Made by a program: the position numbers and the translations under genes
Source: Pyropia haitanensis
Taxonomy: Eukaryota; Rhodophyta; Bangiophyceae; Bangiales; Bangiaceae
Direction: 5' to 3'
DNA length: 64,000 nt
NCBI GenBank assembly: GCA_008729055.1
Contig: SDUX01000001.1
Location: 3,974,485 to 4,038,484, forward strand
Shown here: positions 9,101-22,430 of the stretch, one piece after another
How the letters are laid out: the number at the start of each line of letters is the position of its first letter
Position numbering within the stretch: the stretch's first letter is position 1
The notes under the pieces: model-generated
What the model was told of the DNA's origin: nothing
The model's database searches: none
What the model saw: only the letters and a program-made list of their open reading frames with translations

Positions 9101-12100
9101 ACGACCGTGCGGGTGGAACCTCGGACGTCGAGCGGGCGGATCTATGGCTGGAATGAAGGATGCGAGCCAGTTCGGCCGCCGGATCGCGTGCAGCATTGCT
9201 GTACAAGCAAAAGTGGGCAAAAGTGGGCAAAAGTGGGCAAAAGTGGGTAGGAAGTGGGTAAGAAGTGGGCAAAAAGTGGGCAAAAAGGGGGCCAAATCCG
9301 GACACAAATGGGCAATTGGGGGCAAGAAGTTTCCAAAACTGCAAAGAAAACGGACGTGAAAGTCCCCAGATAGTGGTCCAACAGTGGCCACAAAGTGCGC
9401 CGCGCCACCCAAACTGTCCACTGCGCGTTCCGCTCGTCACACTGGCGTGGACGGTGTGATGGCGGAAAACTTTGCACCGTCCATCACACCTGGCTGTCGG
9501 GATCCCCACGTGGCAAAAACCATCCCACAATTTTGACACGTGGAAACCGGCGCTCCACAAAACACTCGTTGCATCCAACGGACGAGCCAACAAAGCGGTC
9601 GGCCAACCACCCCATGCACGACCGTGCGGGTGGAACTTCGGACATTGTGCGGGCGGCTCTATGGCTGGAATAAAAGATGCGCGCCCATTCCGCCGCCGGA
9701 TCGTGTGCAGCATTGCTGTACACGCAAAAGTGGGCAAAAGTGGGCCAAAGTGGGCAAAAGTGGATAAGAAGCGGCCAACCACCCCATCCACGACCGTGCG
9801 GGTGGAACCTCGGACGTCGAGCGGGCGGATCTATGGCTGGAATGAAGGATGCGAGCCAGTTCGGCCGCCGGATCGCGTGCAGCATTGCTGTACAAGCAAA
9901 AGTGGGCAAAAGTGGGCAAAAGTGGGCAAAAGTGGGTAGGAAGTGGGTAAGAAGTGGGCAAAAAGTGGGCAAAAAGGGGGCCAAATCCGGACACAAATGG
10001 GCAATTGGGGGCAAGAAGTTTCCAAAACTGCAAAGAAAACGGACGTGAAAGTCCCCAGATAGTGGTCCAACAGTGGCCACAAAGTGCGCCGCGCCACCCA
10101 AACTGTCCACTGCGCGTTCCGCTCGTCACACTGGCGTGGACGGTGTGATGGCGGAAAACTTTGCACCGTCCATCACACCTGGCTGTCGGGATCCCACGTG
10201 GCAAAAACCATCCCACAATTTTGACACGTGGAAACCGGCGCTCCACAAAACACTCGTTGCATCCAACGGACGAGCCAACAAAGCGGTCGGCCAACCACCC
10301 CATGCACGACCGTGCGGGTGGAACTTCGGACATTGTGCGGGCGGCTCTATGGCTGGAATAAAAGATGCGCGCCCATTCCGCCGCCGGATCGTGTGCAGCA
10401 TTGCTGTACACGCAAAAGTGGGCAAAAGTGGGCCAAAGTGGGCAAAAGTGGATAAGAAGCGGCCAACCACCCCATCCACGACCGTGCGGGTGGAACCTCG
10501 GACGTCGAGCGGGCGGATCTATGGCTGGAATGAAGGATGCGAGCCAGTTCGGCCGCCGGATCGCGTGCAGCATTGCTGTACAAGCAAAAGTGGGCAAAAG
10601 TGGGCAAAAGTGGGCAAAAGTGGGTAGGAAGTGGGTAAGAAGTGGGCAAAAAGTGGGCAAAAAGGGGGCCAAATCCGGACACAAATGGGCAATTGGGGGC
10701 AAGAAGTTTCCAAAACTGCAAAGAAAACGGACGTGAAAGTCCCCAGATAGTGGTCCAACAGTGGCCACAAAGTGCGCCGCGCCACCCAAACTGTCCACTG
10801 CGCGTTCCGCTCGTCACACTGGCGTGGACGGTGTGATGGCGGAAAACTTTGCACCGTCCATCACACCTGGCTGTCGGGATCCCACGTGGCAAAAACCATC
10901 CCACAATTTTGACACGTGGAAACCGGCGCTCCACAAAACACTCGTTGCATCCAACGGACGAGCCAACAAAGCGGTCGGCCAACCACCCCATGCACGACCG
11001 TGCGGGTGGAACTTCGGACATTGTGCGGGCGGCTCTATGGCTGGAATAAAAGATGCGCGCCCATTCCGCCGCCGGATCGTGTGCAGCATTGCTGTACACG
11101 CAAAAGTGGGCAAAAGTGGGCCAAAGTGGGCAAAAGTGGATAAGAAGCGGCCAACCACCCCATCCACGACCGTGCGGGTGGAACCTCGGACGTCGAGCGG
11201 GCGGATCTATGGCTGGAATGAAGGATGCGAGCCAGTTCGGCCGCCGGATCGCGTGCAGCATTGCTGTACAAGCAAAAGTGGGCAAAAGTGGGCAAAAGTG
11301 GGCAAAAGTGGGTAGGAAGTGGGTAAGAAGTGGGCAAAAAGTGGGCAAAAAGGGGGCCAAATCCGGACACAAATGGGCAATTGGGGGCAAGAAGTTTCCA
11401 AAACTGCAAAGAAAACGGACGTGAAAGTCCCCAGATAGTGGTCCAACAGTGGCCACAAAGTGCGCCGCGCCACCCAAACTGTCCACTGCGCGTTCCGCTC
11501 GTCACACTGGCGTGGACGGTGTGATGGCGGAAAACTTTGCACCGTCCATCACACCTGGCTGTCGGGATCCCCACGTGGCAAAAACCATCCCACAATTTTG
11601 ACACGTGGAAACCGGCGCTCCACAAAACACTCGTTGCATCCAACGGACGAGCCAACAAAGCGGTCGGCCAACCACCCCATGCACGACCGTGCGGGTGGAA
11701 CTTCGGACATTGTGCGGGCGGCTCTATGGCTGGAATAAAAGATGCGCGCCCATTCCGCCGCCGGATCGTGTGCAGCATTGCTGTACACGCAAAAGTGGGC
11801 AAAAGTGGGCCAAAGTGGGCAAAAGTGGATAAGAAGCGGCCAACCACCCCATCCACGACCGTGCGGGTGGAACCTCGGACGTCGAGCGGGCGGATCTATG
11901 GCTGGAATGAAGGATGCGAGCCAGTTCGGCCGCCGGATCGCGTGCAGCATTGCTGTACAAGCAAAAGTGGGCAAAAGTGGGCAAAAGTGGGCAAAAGTGG
12001 GTAGGAAGTGGGTAAGAAGTGGGCAAAAAGTGGGCAAAAAGGGGGCCAAATCCGGACACAAATGGGCAATTGGGGGCAAGAAGTTTCCAAAACTGCAAAG

Positions 12101-15100
12101 AAAACGGACGTGAAAGTCCCCAGATAGTGGTCCAACAGTGGCCACAAAGTGCGCCGCGCCACCCAAACTGTCCACTGCGCGTTCCGCTCGTCACACTGGC
12201 GTGGACGGTGTGATGGCGGAAAACTTTGCACCGTCCATCACACCTGGCTGTCGGGATCCCCACGTGGCAAAAACCATCCCACAATTTTGACACGTGGAAA
12301 CCGGCGCTCCACAAAACACTCGTTGCATCCAACGGACGAGCCAACAAAGCGGTCGGCCAACCACCCCATGCACGACCGTGCGGGTGGAACTTCGGACATT
12401 GTGCGGGCGGCTCTATGGCTGGAATAAAAGATGCGCGCCCATTCCGCCGCCGGATCGTGTGCAGCATTGCTGTACACGCAAAAGTGGGCAAAAGTGGGCC
12501 AAAGTGGGCAAAAGTGGATAAGAAGCGGCCAACCACCCCATCCACGACCGTGCGGGTGGAACCTCGGACGTCGAGCGGGCGGATCTATGGCTGGAATGAA
12601 GGATGCGAGCCAGTTCGGCCGCCGGATCGCGTGCAGCATTGCTGTACAAGCAAAAGTGGGCAAAAGTGGGCAAAAGTGGGCAAAAGTGGGTAGGAAGTGG
12701 GTAAGAAGTGGGCAAAAAGTGGGCAAAAAGGGGGCCAAATCCGGACACAAATGGGCAATTGGGGGCAAGAAGTTTCCAAAACTGCAAAGAAAACGGACGT
12801 GAAAGTCCCCAGATAGTGGTCCAACAGTGGCCACAAAGTGCGCCGCGCCACCCAAACTGTCCACTGCGCGTTCCGCTCGTCACACTGGCGTGGACGGTGT
12901 GATGGCGGAAAACTTTGCACCGTCCATCACACCTGGCTGTCGGGATCCCCACGTGGCAAAAACCATCCCACAATTTTGACACGTGGAAACCGGCGCTCCA
13001 CAAAACACTCGTTGCATCCAACGGACGAGCCAACAAAGCGGTCGGCCAACCACCCCATGCACGACCGTGCGGGTGGAACTTCGGACATTGTGCGGGCGGC
13101 TCTATGGCTGGAATAAAAGATGCGCGCCCATTCCGCCGCCGGATCGTGTGCAGCATTGCTGTACACGCAAAAGTGGGCAAAAGTGGGCCAAAGTGGGCAA
13201 AAGTGGATAAGAAGCGGCCAACCACCCCATCCACGACCGTGCGGGTGGAACCTCGGACGTCGAGCGGGCGGATCTATGGCTGGAATGAAGGATGCGAGCC
13301 AGTTCGGCCGCCGGATCGCGTGCAGCATTGCTGTACAAGCAAAAGTGGGCAAAAGTGGGCAAAAGTGGGCAAAAGTGGGTAGGAAGTGGGTAAGAAGTGG
13401 GCAAAAAGTGGGCAAAAAGGGGGCCAAATCCGGACACAAATGGGCAATTGGGGGCAAGAAGTTTCCAAAACTGCAAAGAAAACGGACGTGAAAGTCCCCA
13501 GATAGTGGTCCAACAGTGGCCACAAAGTGCGCCGCGCCACCCAAACTGTCCACTGCGCGTTCCGCTCGTCACACTGGCGTGGACGGTGTGATGGCGGAAA
13601 ACTTTGCACCGTCCATCACACCTGGCTGTCGGGATCCCCACGTGGCAAAAACCATCCCACAATTTTGACACGTGGAAACCGGCGCTCCACAAAACACTCG
13701 TTGCATCCAACGGACGAGCCAACAAAGCGGTCGGCCAACCACCCCATGCACGACCGTGCGGGTGGAACTTCGGACATTGTGCGGGCGGCTCTATGGCTGG
13801 AATAAAAGATGCGCGCCCATTCCGCCGCCGGATCGTGTGCAGCATGCTGTACACGCAAAAGTGGGCAAAAGTGGGCCAAAGTGGGCAAAAGTGGATAAGA
13901 AGCGGCCAACCACCCCATCCACGACCGTGCGGGTGGAACCTCGGACGTCGAGCGGGCGGATCTATGGCTGGAATGAAGGATGCGAGCCAGTTCGGCCGCC
14001 GGATCGCGTGCAGCATTGCTGTACAAGCAAAAGTGGGCAAAAGTGGGCAAAAGTGGGCAAAAGTGGGTAGGAAGTGGGTAAGAAGTGGGCAAAAAGTGGG
14101 CAAAAAGGGGGCCAAATCCGGACACAAATGGGCAATTGGGGGCAAGAAGTTTCCAAAACTGCAAAGAAAACGGACGTGAAAGTCCCCAGATAGTGGTCCA
14201 ACAGTGGCCACAAAGTGCGCCGCGCCACCCAAACTGTCCACTGCGCGTTCCGCTCGTCACACTGGCGTGGACGGTGTGATGGCGGAAAACTTTGCACCGT
14301 CCATCACACCTGGCTGTCGGGATCCCACGTGGCAAAAACCATCCCACAATTTTGACACGTGGAAACCGGCGCTCCACAAAACACTCGTTGCATCCAACGG
14401 ACGAGCCAACAAAGCGGTCGGCCAACCACCCCATGCACGACCGTGCGGGTGGAACTTCGGACATTGTGCGGGCGGCTCTATGGCTGGAATAAAAGATGCG
14501 CGCCCATTCCGCCGCCGGATCGTGTGCAGCATTGCTGTACACGCAAAAGTGGGCAAAAGTGGGCCAAAGTGGGCAAAAGTGGATAAGAAGCGGCCAACCA
14601 CCCCATCCACGACCGTGCGGGTGGAACCTCGGACGTCGAGCGGGCGGATCTATGGCTGGAATGAAGGATGCGAGCCAGTTCGGCCGCCGGATCGCGTGCA
14701 GCATTGCTGTACAAGCAAAAGTGGGCAAAAGTGGGCAAAAGTGGGCAAAAGTGGGTAGGAAGTGGGTAAGAAGTGGGCAAAAAGTGGGCAAAAAGGGGGC
14801 CAAATCCGGACACAAATGGGCAATTGGGGGCAAGAAGTTTCCAAAACTGCAAAGAAAACGGACGTGAAAGTCCCCAGATAGTGGTCCAACAGTGGCCACA
14901 AAGTGCGCCGCGCCACCCAAACTGTCCACTGCGCGTTCCGCTCGTCACACTGGCGTGGACGGTGTGATGGCGGAAAACTTTGCACCGTCCATCACACCTG
15001 GCTGTCGGGATCCCCACGTGGCAAAAACCATCCCACAATTTTGACACGTGGAAACCGGCGCTCCACAAAACACTCGTTGCATCCAACGGACGAGCCAACA

Positions 15101-18100
15101 AAGCGGTCGGCCAACCACCCCATGCACGACCGTGCGGGTGGAACTTCGGACATTGTGCGGGCGGCTCTATGGCTGGAATAAAAGATGCGCGCCCATTCCG
15201 CCGCCGGATCGTGTGCAGCATTGCTGTACACGCAAAAGTGGGCAAAAGTGGGCCAAAGTGGGCAAAAGTGGATAAGAAGCGGCCAACCACCCCATCCACG
15301 ACCGTGCGGGTGGAACCTCGGACGTCGAGCGGGCGGATCTATGGCTGGAATGAAGGATGCGAGCCAGTTCGGCCGCCGGATCGCGTGCAGCATTGCTGTA
15401 CAAGCAAAAGTGGGCAAAAGTGGGCAAAAGTGGGCAAAAGTGGGTAGGAAGTGGGTAAGAAGTGGGCAAAAAGTGGGCAAAAAGGGGGCCAAATCCGGAC
15501 ACAAATGGGCAATTGGGGGCAAGAAGTTTCCAAAACTGCAAAGAAAACGGACGTGAAAGTCCCCAGATAGTGGTCCAACAGTGGCCACAAAGTGCGCCGC
15601 GCCACCCAAACTGTCCACTGCGCGTTCCGCTCGTCACACTGGCGTGGACGGTGTGATGGCGGAAAACTTTGCACCGTCCATCACACCTGGCTGTCGGGAT
15701 CCCACGTGGCAAAAACCATCCCACAATTTTGACACGTGGAAACCGGCGCTCCACAAAACACTCGTTGCATCCAACGGACGAGCCAACAAAGCGGTCGGCC
15801 AACCACCCCATGCACGACCGTGCGGGTGGAACTTCGGACATTGTGCGGGCGGCTCTATGGCTGGAATAAAAGATGCGCGCCCATTCCGCCGCCGGATCGT
15901 GTGCAGCATTGCTGTACACGCAAAAGTGGGCAAAAGTGGGCCAAAGTGGGCAAAAGTGGATAAGAAGCGGCCAACCACCCCATCCACGACCGTGCGGGTG
16001 GAACCTCGGACGTCGAGCGGGCGGATCTATGGCTGGAATGAAGGATGCGAGCCAGTTCGGCCGCCGGATCGCGTGCAGCATTGCTGTACAAGCAAAAGTG
16101 GGCAAAAGTGGGCAAAAGTGGGCAAAAGTGGGTAGGAAGTGGGTAAGAAGTGGGCAAAAAGTGGGCAAAAAGGGGGCCAAATCCGGACACAAATGGGCAA
16201 TTGGGGGCAAGAAGTTTCCAAAACTGCAAAGAAAACGGACGTGAAAGTCCCCAGATAGTGGTCCAACAGTGGCCACAAAGTGCGCCGCGCCACCCAAACT
16301 GTCCACTGCGCGTTCCGCTCGTCACACTGGCGTGGACGGTGTGATGGCGGAAAACTTTGCACCGTCCATCACACCTGGCTGTCGGGATCCCACGTGGCAA
16401 AAACCATCCCACAATTTTGACACGTGGAAACCGGCGCTCCACAAAACACTCGTTGCATCCAACGGACGAGCCAACAAAGCGGTCGGCCAACCACCCCATG
16501 CACGACCGTGCGGGTGGAACTTCGGACATTGTGCGGGCGGCTCTATGGCTGGAATAAAAGATGCGCGCCCATTCCGCCGCCGGATCGTGTGCAGCATTGC
16601 TGTACACGCAAAAGTGGGCAAAAGTGGGCCAAAGTGGGCAAAAGTGGATAAGAAGCGGCCAACCACCCCATCCACGACCGTGCGGGTGGAACCTCGGACG
16701 TCGAGCGGGCGGATCTATGGCTGGAATGAAGGATGCGAGCCAGTTCGGCCGCCGGATCGCGTGCAGCATTGCTGTACAAGCAAAAGTGGGCAAAAGTGGG
16801 CAAAAGTGGGCAAAAGTGGGTAGGAAGTGGGTAAGAAGTGGGCAAAAAGTGGGCAAAAAGGGGGCCAAATCCGGACACAAATGGGCAATTGGGGGCAAGA
16901 AGTTTCCAAAACTGCAAAGAAAACGGACGTGAAAGTCCCCAGATAGTGGTCCAACAGTGGCCACAAAGTGCGCCGCGCCACCCAAACTGTCCACTGCGCG
17001 TTCCGCTCGTCACACTGGCGTGGACGGTGTGATGGCGGAAAACTTTGCACCGTCCATCACACCTGGCTGTCGGGATCCCCACGTGGCAAAAACCATCCCA
17101 CAATTTTGACACGTGGAAACCGGCGCTCCACAAAACACTCGTTGCATCCAACGGACGAGCCAACAAAGCGGTCGGCCAACCACCCCATGCACGACCGTGC
17201 GGGTGGAACTTCGGACATTGTGCGGGCGGCTCTATGGCTGGAATAAAAGATGCGCGCCCATTCCGCCGCCGGATCGTGTGCAGCATTGCTGTACACGCAA
17301 AAGTGGGCAAAAGTGGGCCAAAGTGGGCAAAAGTGGATAAGAAGCGGCCAACCACCCCATCCACGACCGTGCGGGTGGAACCTCGGACGTCGAGCGGGCG
17401 GATCTATGGCTGGAATGAAGGATGCGAGCCAGTTCGGCCGCCGGATCGCGTGCAGCATTGCTGTACAAGCAAAAGTGGGCAAAAGTGGGCAAAAGTGGGC
17501 AAAAGTGGGTAGGAAGTGGGTAAGAAGTGGGCAAAAAGTGGGCAAAAAGGGGGCCAAATCCGGACACAAATGGGCAATTGGGGGCAAGAAGTTTCCAAAA
17601 CTGCAAAGAAAACGGACGTGAAAGTCCCCAGATAGTGGTCCAACAGTGGCCACAAAGTGCGCCGCGCCACCCAAACTGTCCACTGCGCGTTCCGCTCGTC
17701 ACACTGGCGTGGACGGTGTGATGGCGGAAAACTTTGCACCGTCCATCACACCTGGCTGTCGGGATCCCACGTGGCAAAAACCATCCCACAATTTTGACAC
17801 GTGGAAACCGGCGCTCCACAAAACACTCGTTGCATCCAACGGACGAGCCAACAAAGCGGTCGGCCAACCACCCCATGCACGACCGTGCGGGTGGAACTTC
17901 GGACATTGTGCGGGCGGCTCTATGGCTGGAATAAAAGATGCGCGCCCATTCCGCCGCCGGATCGTGTGCAGCATTGCTGTACACGCAAAAGTGGGCAAAA
18001 GTGGGCCAAAGTGGGCAAAAGTGGATAAGAAGCGGCCAACCACCCCATCCACGACCGTGCGGGTGGAACCTCGGACGTCGAGCGGGCGGATCTATGGCTG

Positions 18101-19200
18101 GAATGAAGGATGCGAGCCAGTTCGGCCGCCGGATCGCGTGCAGCATTGCTGTACAAGCAAAAGTGGGCAAAAGTGGGCAAAAGTGGGCAAAAGTGGGTAG
18201 GAAGTGGGTAAGAAGTGGGCAAAAAGTGGGCAAAAAGGGGGCCAAATCCGGACACAAATGGGCAATTGGGGGCAAGAAGTTTCCAAAACTGCAAAGAAAA
18301 CGGACGTGAAAGTCCCCAGATAGTGGTCCAACAGTGGCCACAAAGTGCGCCGCGCCACCCAAACTGTCCACTGCGCGTTCCGCTCGTCACACTGGCGTGG
18401 ACGGTGTGATGGCGGAAAACTTTGCACCGTCCATCACACCTGGCTGTCGGGATGCCCACGTGGCAAAAACCATCCCACAATTTTGACACGTGGAAACCGG
18501 CGCTCCACAAAACACTCGTTGCATCCAACGGACGAGCCAACAAAGCGGTCGGCCAACCACCCCATGCACGACCGTGCGGGTGGAACTTCGGACATTGTGC
18601 GGGCGGCTCTATGGCTGGAATAAAAGATGCGCGCCCATTCCGCCGCCGGATCGTGTGCAGCATTGCTGTACACGCAAAAGTGGGCAAAAGTGGGCCAAAG
18701 TGGGCAAAAGTGGATAAGAAGCGGCCAACCACCCCATCCACGACCGTGCGGGTGGAACCTCGGACGTCGAGCGGGCGGATCTATGGCTGGAATGAAGGAT
18801 GCGAGCCATTCGGCCGCCGGATCGCGTGCAGCATTGCTGTACAAGCAAAAGTGGGCAAAAGTGGGCAAAAGTGGGCAAAAGTGGGTAGGAAGTGGGTAAG
18901 AAGTGGGCAAAAAGTGGGCAAAAAGGGGGCCAAATCCGGACACAAATGGGCAATTGGGGGCAAGAAGTTTCCAAAACTGCAAAGAAAACGGACGTGAAAG
19001 TCCCCAGATAGTGGTCCAACAGTGGCCACAAAGTGCGCCGCGCCACCCAAACTGTCCACTGCGCGTTCCGCTCGTCACACTGGCGTGGACGGTGTGATGG
19101 CGGAAAACTTTGCACCGTCCATCACACCTGGCTGTCGGGATCCCACGTGGCAAAAACCATCCCACAATTTTGACACGTGGAAACCGGCGCTCCACAAAAC

Positions 19201-22200
19201 ACTCGTTGCATCCAACGGACGAAGCCAACAAAGCGGTCGGCCAACCACCCCATGCACGACCGTGCGGGTGGAACTTCGGACATTGTGCGGGCGGCTCTAT
19301 GGCTGGTAATAAAAGATGCGCGCCCATTCCGCCGCCGGATCGTGGTGCAGCATTGCTGTACACGCAAAAGTGGGGCAAAAGTGGGCCAAAGTGGGGCAAA
19401 AGTGGATAAGAAGCGGCCAACCACCCCATCCACGACCGTGCGGGTGGAACCTCGGACGTCGAGCGGGCGGATCTATGGCTGGAATGAAGGATGCGAGCCA
19501 GTTCGGCCGCCGGATCGCGTGCAGCATTGCTGTACAAGCCAAAAGTGGGCAAAAGTGGGCAAAAGTGGGCAAAAAGTGGGTAGGAAGTGGGTAAGAATTA
19601 TGTGGGCCAAAAAGTGGGGCAAAAAGGGGGGCCAAATCCGGACACAAATGGGCAATTGGGGGCAAGAAGTTTCCAAAACTGCAAAGAAACGGACGTGAAA
19701 GTCCCCAGATAGTGGTCCAACAGTGGCCACAAAGTGCGCCGCGCCACCCAAACTGTCCACTGCGCGTTCCGCTCGTCACACTGGCGTGGACGGTGTGATG
19801 GCGGAAAACTTTGCACCGTCCATCACACCTGGCTGTCGGGATCCCCACGTGGCAAAAACCATCCCACAATTTTGACACGTGGAAACCGGCGCTCCACAAA
19901 ACACTCGTTGCATCCACGGACGAGCCAACAAAGCGGTCGGCCAACCACCCCATGCACGACCGTGCGGGTGGAACTTCGGACATTGTGCGGGCGGCTCTAT
20001 GGCTGGAATAAAAGATGCGCGCCCATTCCGCCGCCGGATCGTGTGCAGCATTGCTGTACACGCAAAAGTGGGCAAAAGTGGGCCAAAGTGGGCAAAAGTG
20101 GATAAGAAGCGGCCAACCACCCCATCCACGACCGTGCGGGTGGAACCTCGGACGTCGAGCGGGCGGATCTATGGCTGGAATGAAGGATGCGAGCCAGTTC
20201 GGCCGCCGGATCGCGTGCAGCATTGCTGTACAAGCAAAAGTGGGCAAAAGTGGGCAAAAGTGGGCAAAAGTGGGTAGGAAGTGGGTAAGAAGTGGGCAAA
20301 AAGTGGGCAAAAAGGGGGCCAAATCCGGACACAAATGGGCAATTGGGGGCAAGAAGTTTCCAAAACTGCAAAGAAAACGGACGTGAAAGTCCCCAGATAG
20401 TGGTCCAACAGTGGCCACAAAGTGCGCCGCGCCACCCAAACTGTCCACTGCGCGTTCCGCTCGTCACACTGGCGTGGACGGTGTGATGGCGGAAAACTTT
20501 GCACCGTCCATCACACCTGGCTGTCGGGATCCCCACGTGGCAAAAACCATCCCACAATTTTGACACGTGGAAACCGGCGCTCCACAAAACACTCGTTGCA
20601 TCCAACGGACGAGCCAACAAAGCGGTCGGCCAACCACCCCATGCACGACCGTGCGGGTGGAACCTCGGACATTGTGCGGGCGGCTCTATGGCTGTAATAA
20701 AAGATGCGCGCCCATTCCGCCGCCGGATCGTGTGCAGCATTGCTGTACACGCAAAAAGTGGGCAAAAGTGGGCCAAAGTGGGCAAAAGTGGATAAGAAGC
20801 GGCCAACCACCCCATCCACGACCGTGCGGGTGGAACCTCGGACGTCGAGCGGGCGGATCTATGGCTGGAATGAAGGATGCGAGCCAGTTCGGCCGCCGGA
20901 TCGCGTGCAGCATGCTGTACAAGCAAAAGTGGGCAAAGTGGGCAAAAGGGGCAAAAGTGGGTAGAAGTGGAAGAAGTGGGCAAAAAGTGGGCAAAAGGGG
21001 CCAAATCCGGACACAAAGGGCAATGGGGCAAGAAGTTTCCAAAACTGCAAAGAAAACGGACGTGCAAAGTCCCCAGATAGTGGTCCACAGGGCCACAAAG
21101 TGCGCCGCGCCACCCAAATGTCCACTGCGCGTTCCGCTCGTCACACGCGTGGACGGTGGATGCGGAAAACTTGCACCGTCCATCACACCTGGCTGTCGGG
21201 ATCGCACGTGGCAAAAACCATCCCACAATTTTGACACGTGGAAACCGGCGCTCCACAAAACACTCGTGCATCCAACGGACGAGCCAACAAAGCGGTCGGC
21301 CAACCACCCCATGCACGACCGTGCGGGTGGAACTCGGACATTGTGCGGGCGGCTCTATGGCTGGAATAAAGATGCGCGCCCATTCGCCGCCGGATCGTGT
21401 GCAGCATTGCTGTACACGCAAAAGTGGGCAAAAGTGGGCCAAAGTGGGCAAAAGTGGATAAGAAGCGGCCAACCACCCCATCCACGACCGTGCGGGTGGA
21501 ACCTCGGACGTCGAGCGGGCGGATCTATGGCTGGAATGAAGGATGCGAGCCAGTTCGGCCGCCGGATCGCGTGCAGCATTGCTGTACAAGCAAAAGTGGC
21601 AAAAGTGGGCAAAAGTGGGCCAAAAGTGGGTAGGAAGTGGGTAAGAAGTGGGCAAAAAGTGGGGCAAAAAGGGGGCCAAATCCGGACACAAATGGGCAAT
21701 TGGGGGCAAGAAGTTTCCAAAACTGCAAAGAAAACGGACGTGAAAGTCCCCAGATAGTGGCCAACAGTGGCCACAAAGTGCGCCGCGCCACCCAAATGTC
21801 CACTGCGCGTTCCGCTCGTCACACTGGCGTGGACGGTGTGATGGCGGAAAACTTTGCACCGTCCATCACACCTGGCTGTCGGGATCCCACGTGGGCAAAA
21901 AACCATCCCACAATTTTGACACGTGGAAACCGGCGCTCCACAAAACACTCGTTGCATCCAACGGACGAGCCAACAAAGCGGTCGGCCAACCACCCCATGC
22001 ACGACCGTGCGGGTGGAACTTCGGACATTGTGCGGGCGGCTCTATGGCTGGAATAAAAGATGCGCGCCCATTCCGCCGCCGGATCGTGTGCAGCATTGCT
22101 GTACACGCAAAAGTGGGCAAAAGTGGGCCAAAGTGGGCAAAAGTGGATAAGAAGCGCCAACCACCCCATCCACGACCGTGCGGGTGGAACCTCGGACGTC

Positions 22201-22430
22201 GAGCGGCGGATCTATGGCTGGAATGAAGGATGCGAGCCAGTTCGGCCGCCGGATCGCGTGCAGCATTGCTGTACAAGCAAAAGTGGGCAAAAGTGGGCAA
22301 AAGTGGCAAAAGTGGGTAGGAAGTGGGTAAGAAGTGGGCAAAAAGTGGGCAAAAAGGGGGCCAAATCCGGACACAAATGGGCAATTGGGGCAAGAAGTTT
22401 CCAAAACTGCAAAGAAAACGGACGTCAAAG
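19201..22430. repeat. Satellite array, family II with rising indel density
   Basis: The same monomer, now with one-base insertions at 19,221-19,690 (for example GAAGCC, GGTAAT, GTGGGGC, and TATGTGGGCC near 19,600). A clean copy follows at about 19,750-20,760, then mainly one- to three-base deletions at 20,920-21,200. The copy at 20,640-20,700 has the b-type variants (AACCTCGGACATT, GGCTGTAATAAAAG) that alternate with the a type at 52-58 kb. Error density climbs smoothly into the next block. Confidence 0.85.

Larger units (their letters stand above)
3301..19200. repeat. Satellite array, homogeneous family II block (about 23 copies)
   Basis: Copies of 688 or 689 bp follow each other with almost no differences. 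Most length variation is one base in the run before the first CACGTG: GGATCCCACGTGG gives 688 bp and GGATCCCCACGTGG gives 689 bp, while a few copies have GATGCCCACGTGG. Family II markers are GACGAGCCAACAAAGCGGTC, GGCAAAAACC, GGAAAACTTTGC, CTGTACAAGC and GGCCACAAAG. Such uniformity implies recent amplification or active homogenisation. Rare events include a two-base deletion at about 13,845 (CAGCATGCTG for CAGCATTGCTG region) and GAGCCATTCGG at 18,807. No coding capacity is supported. Confidence 0.95.
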
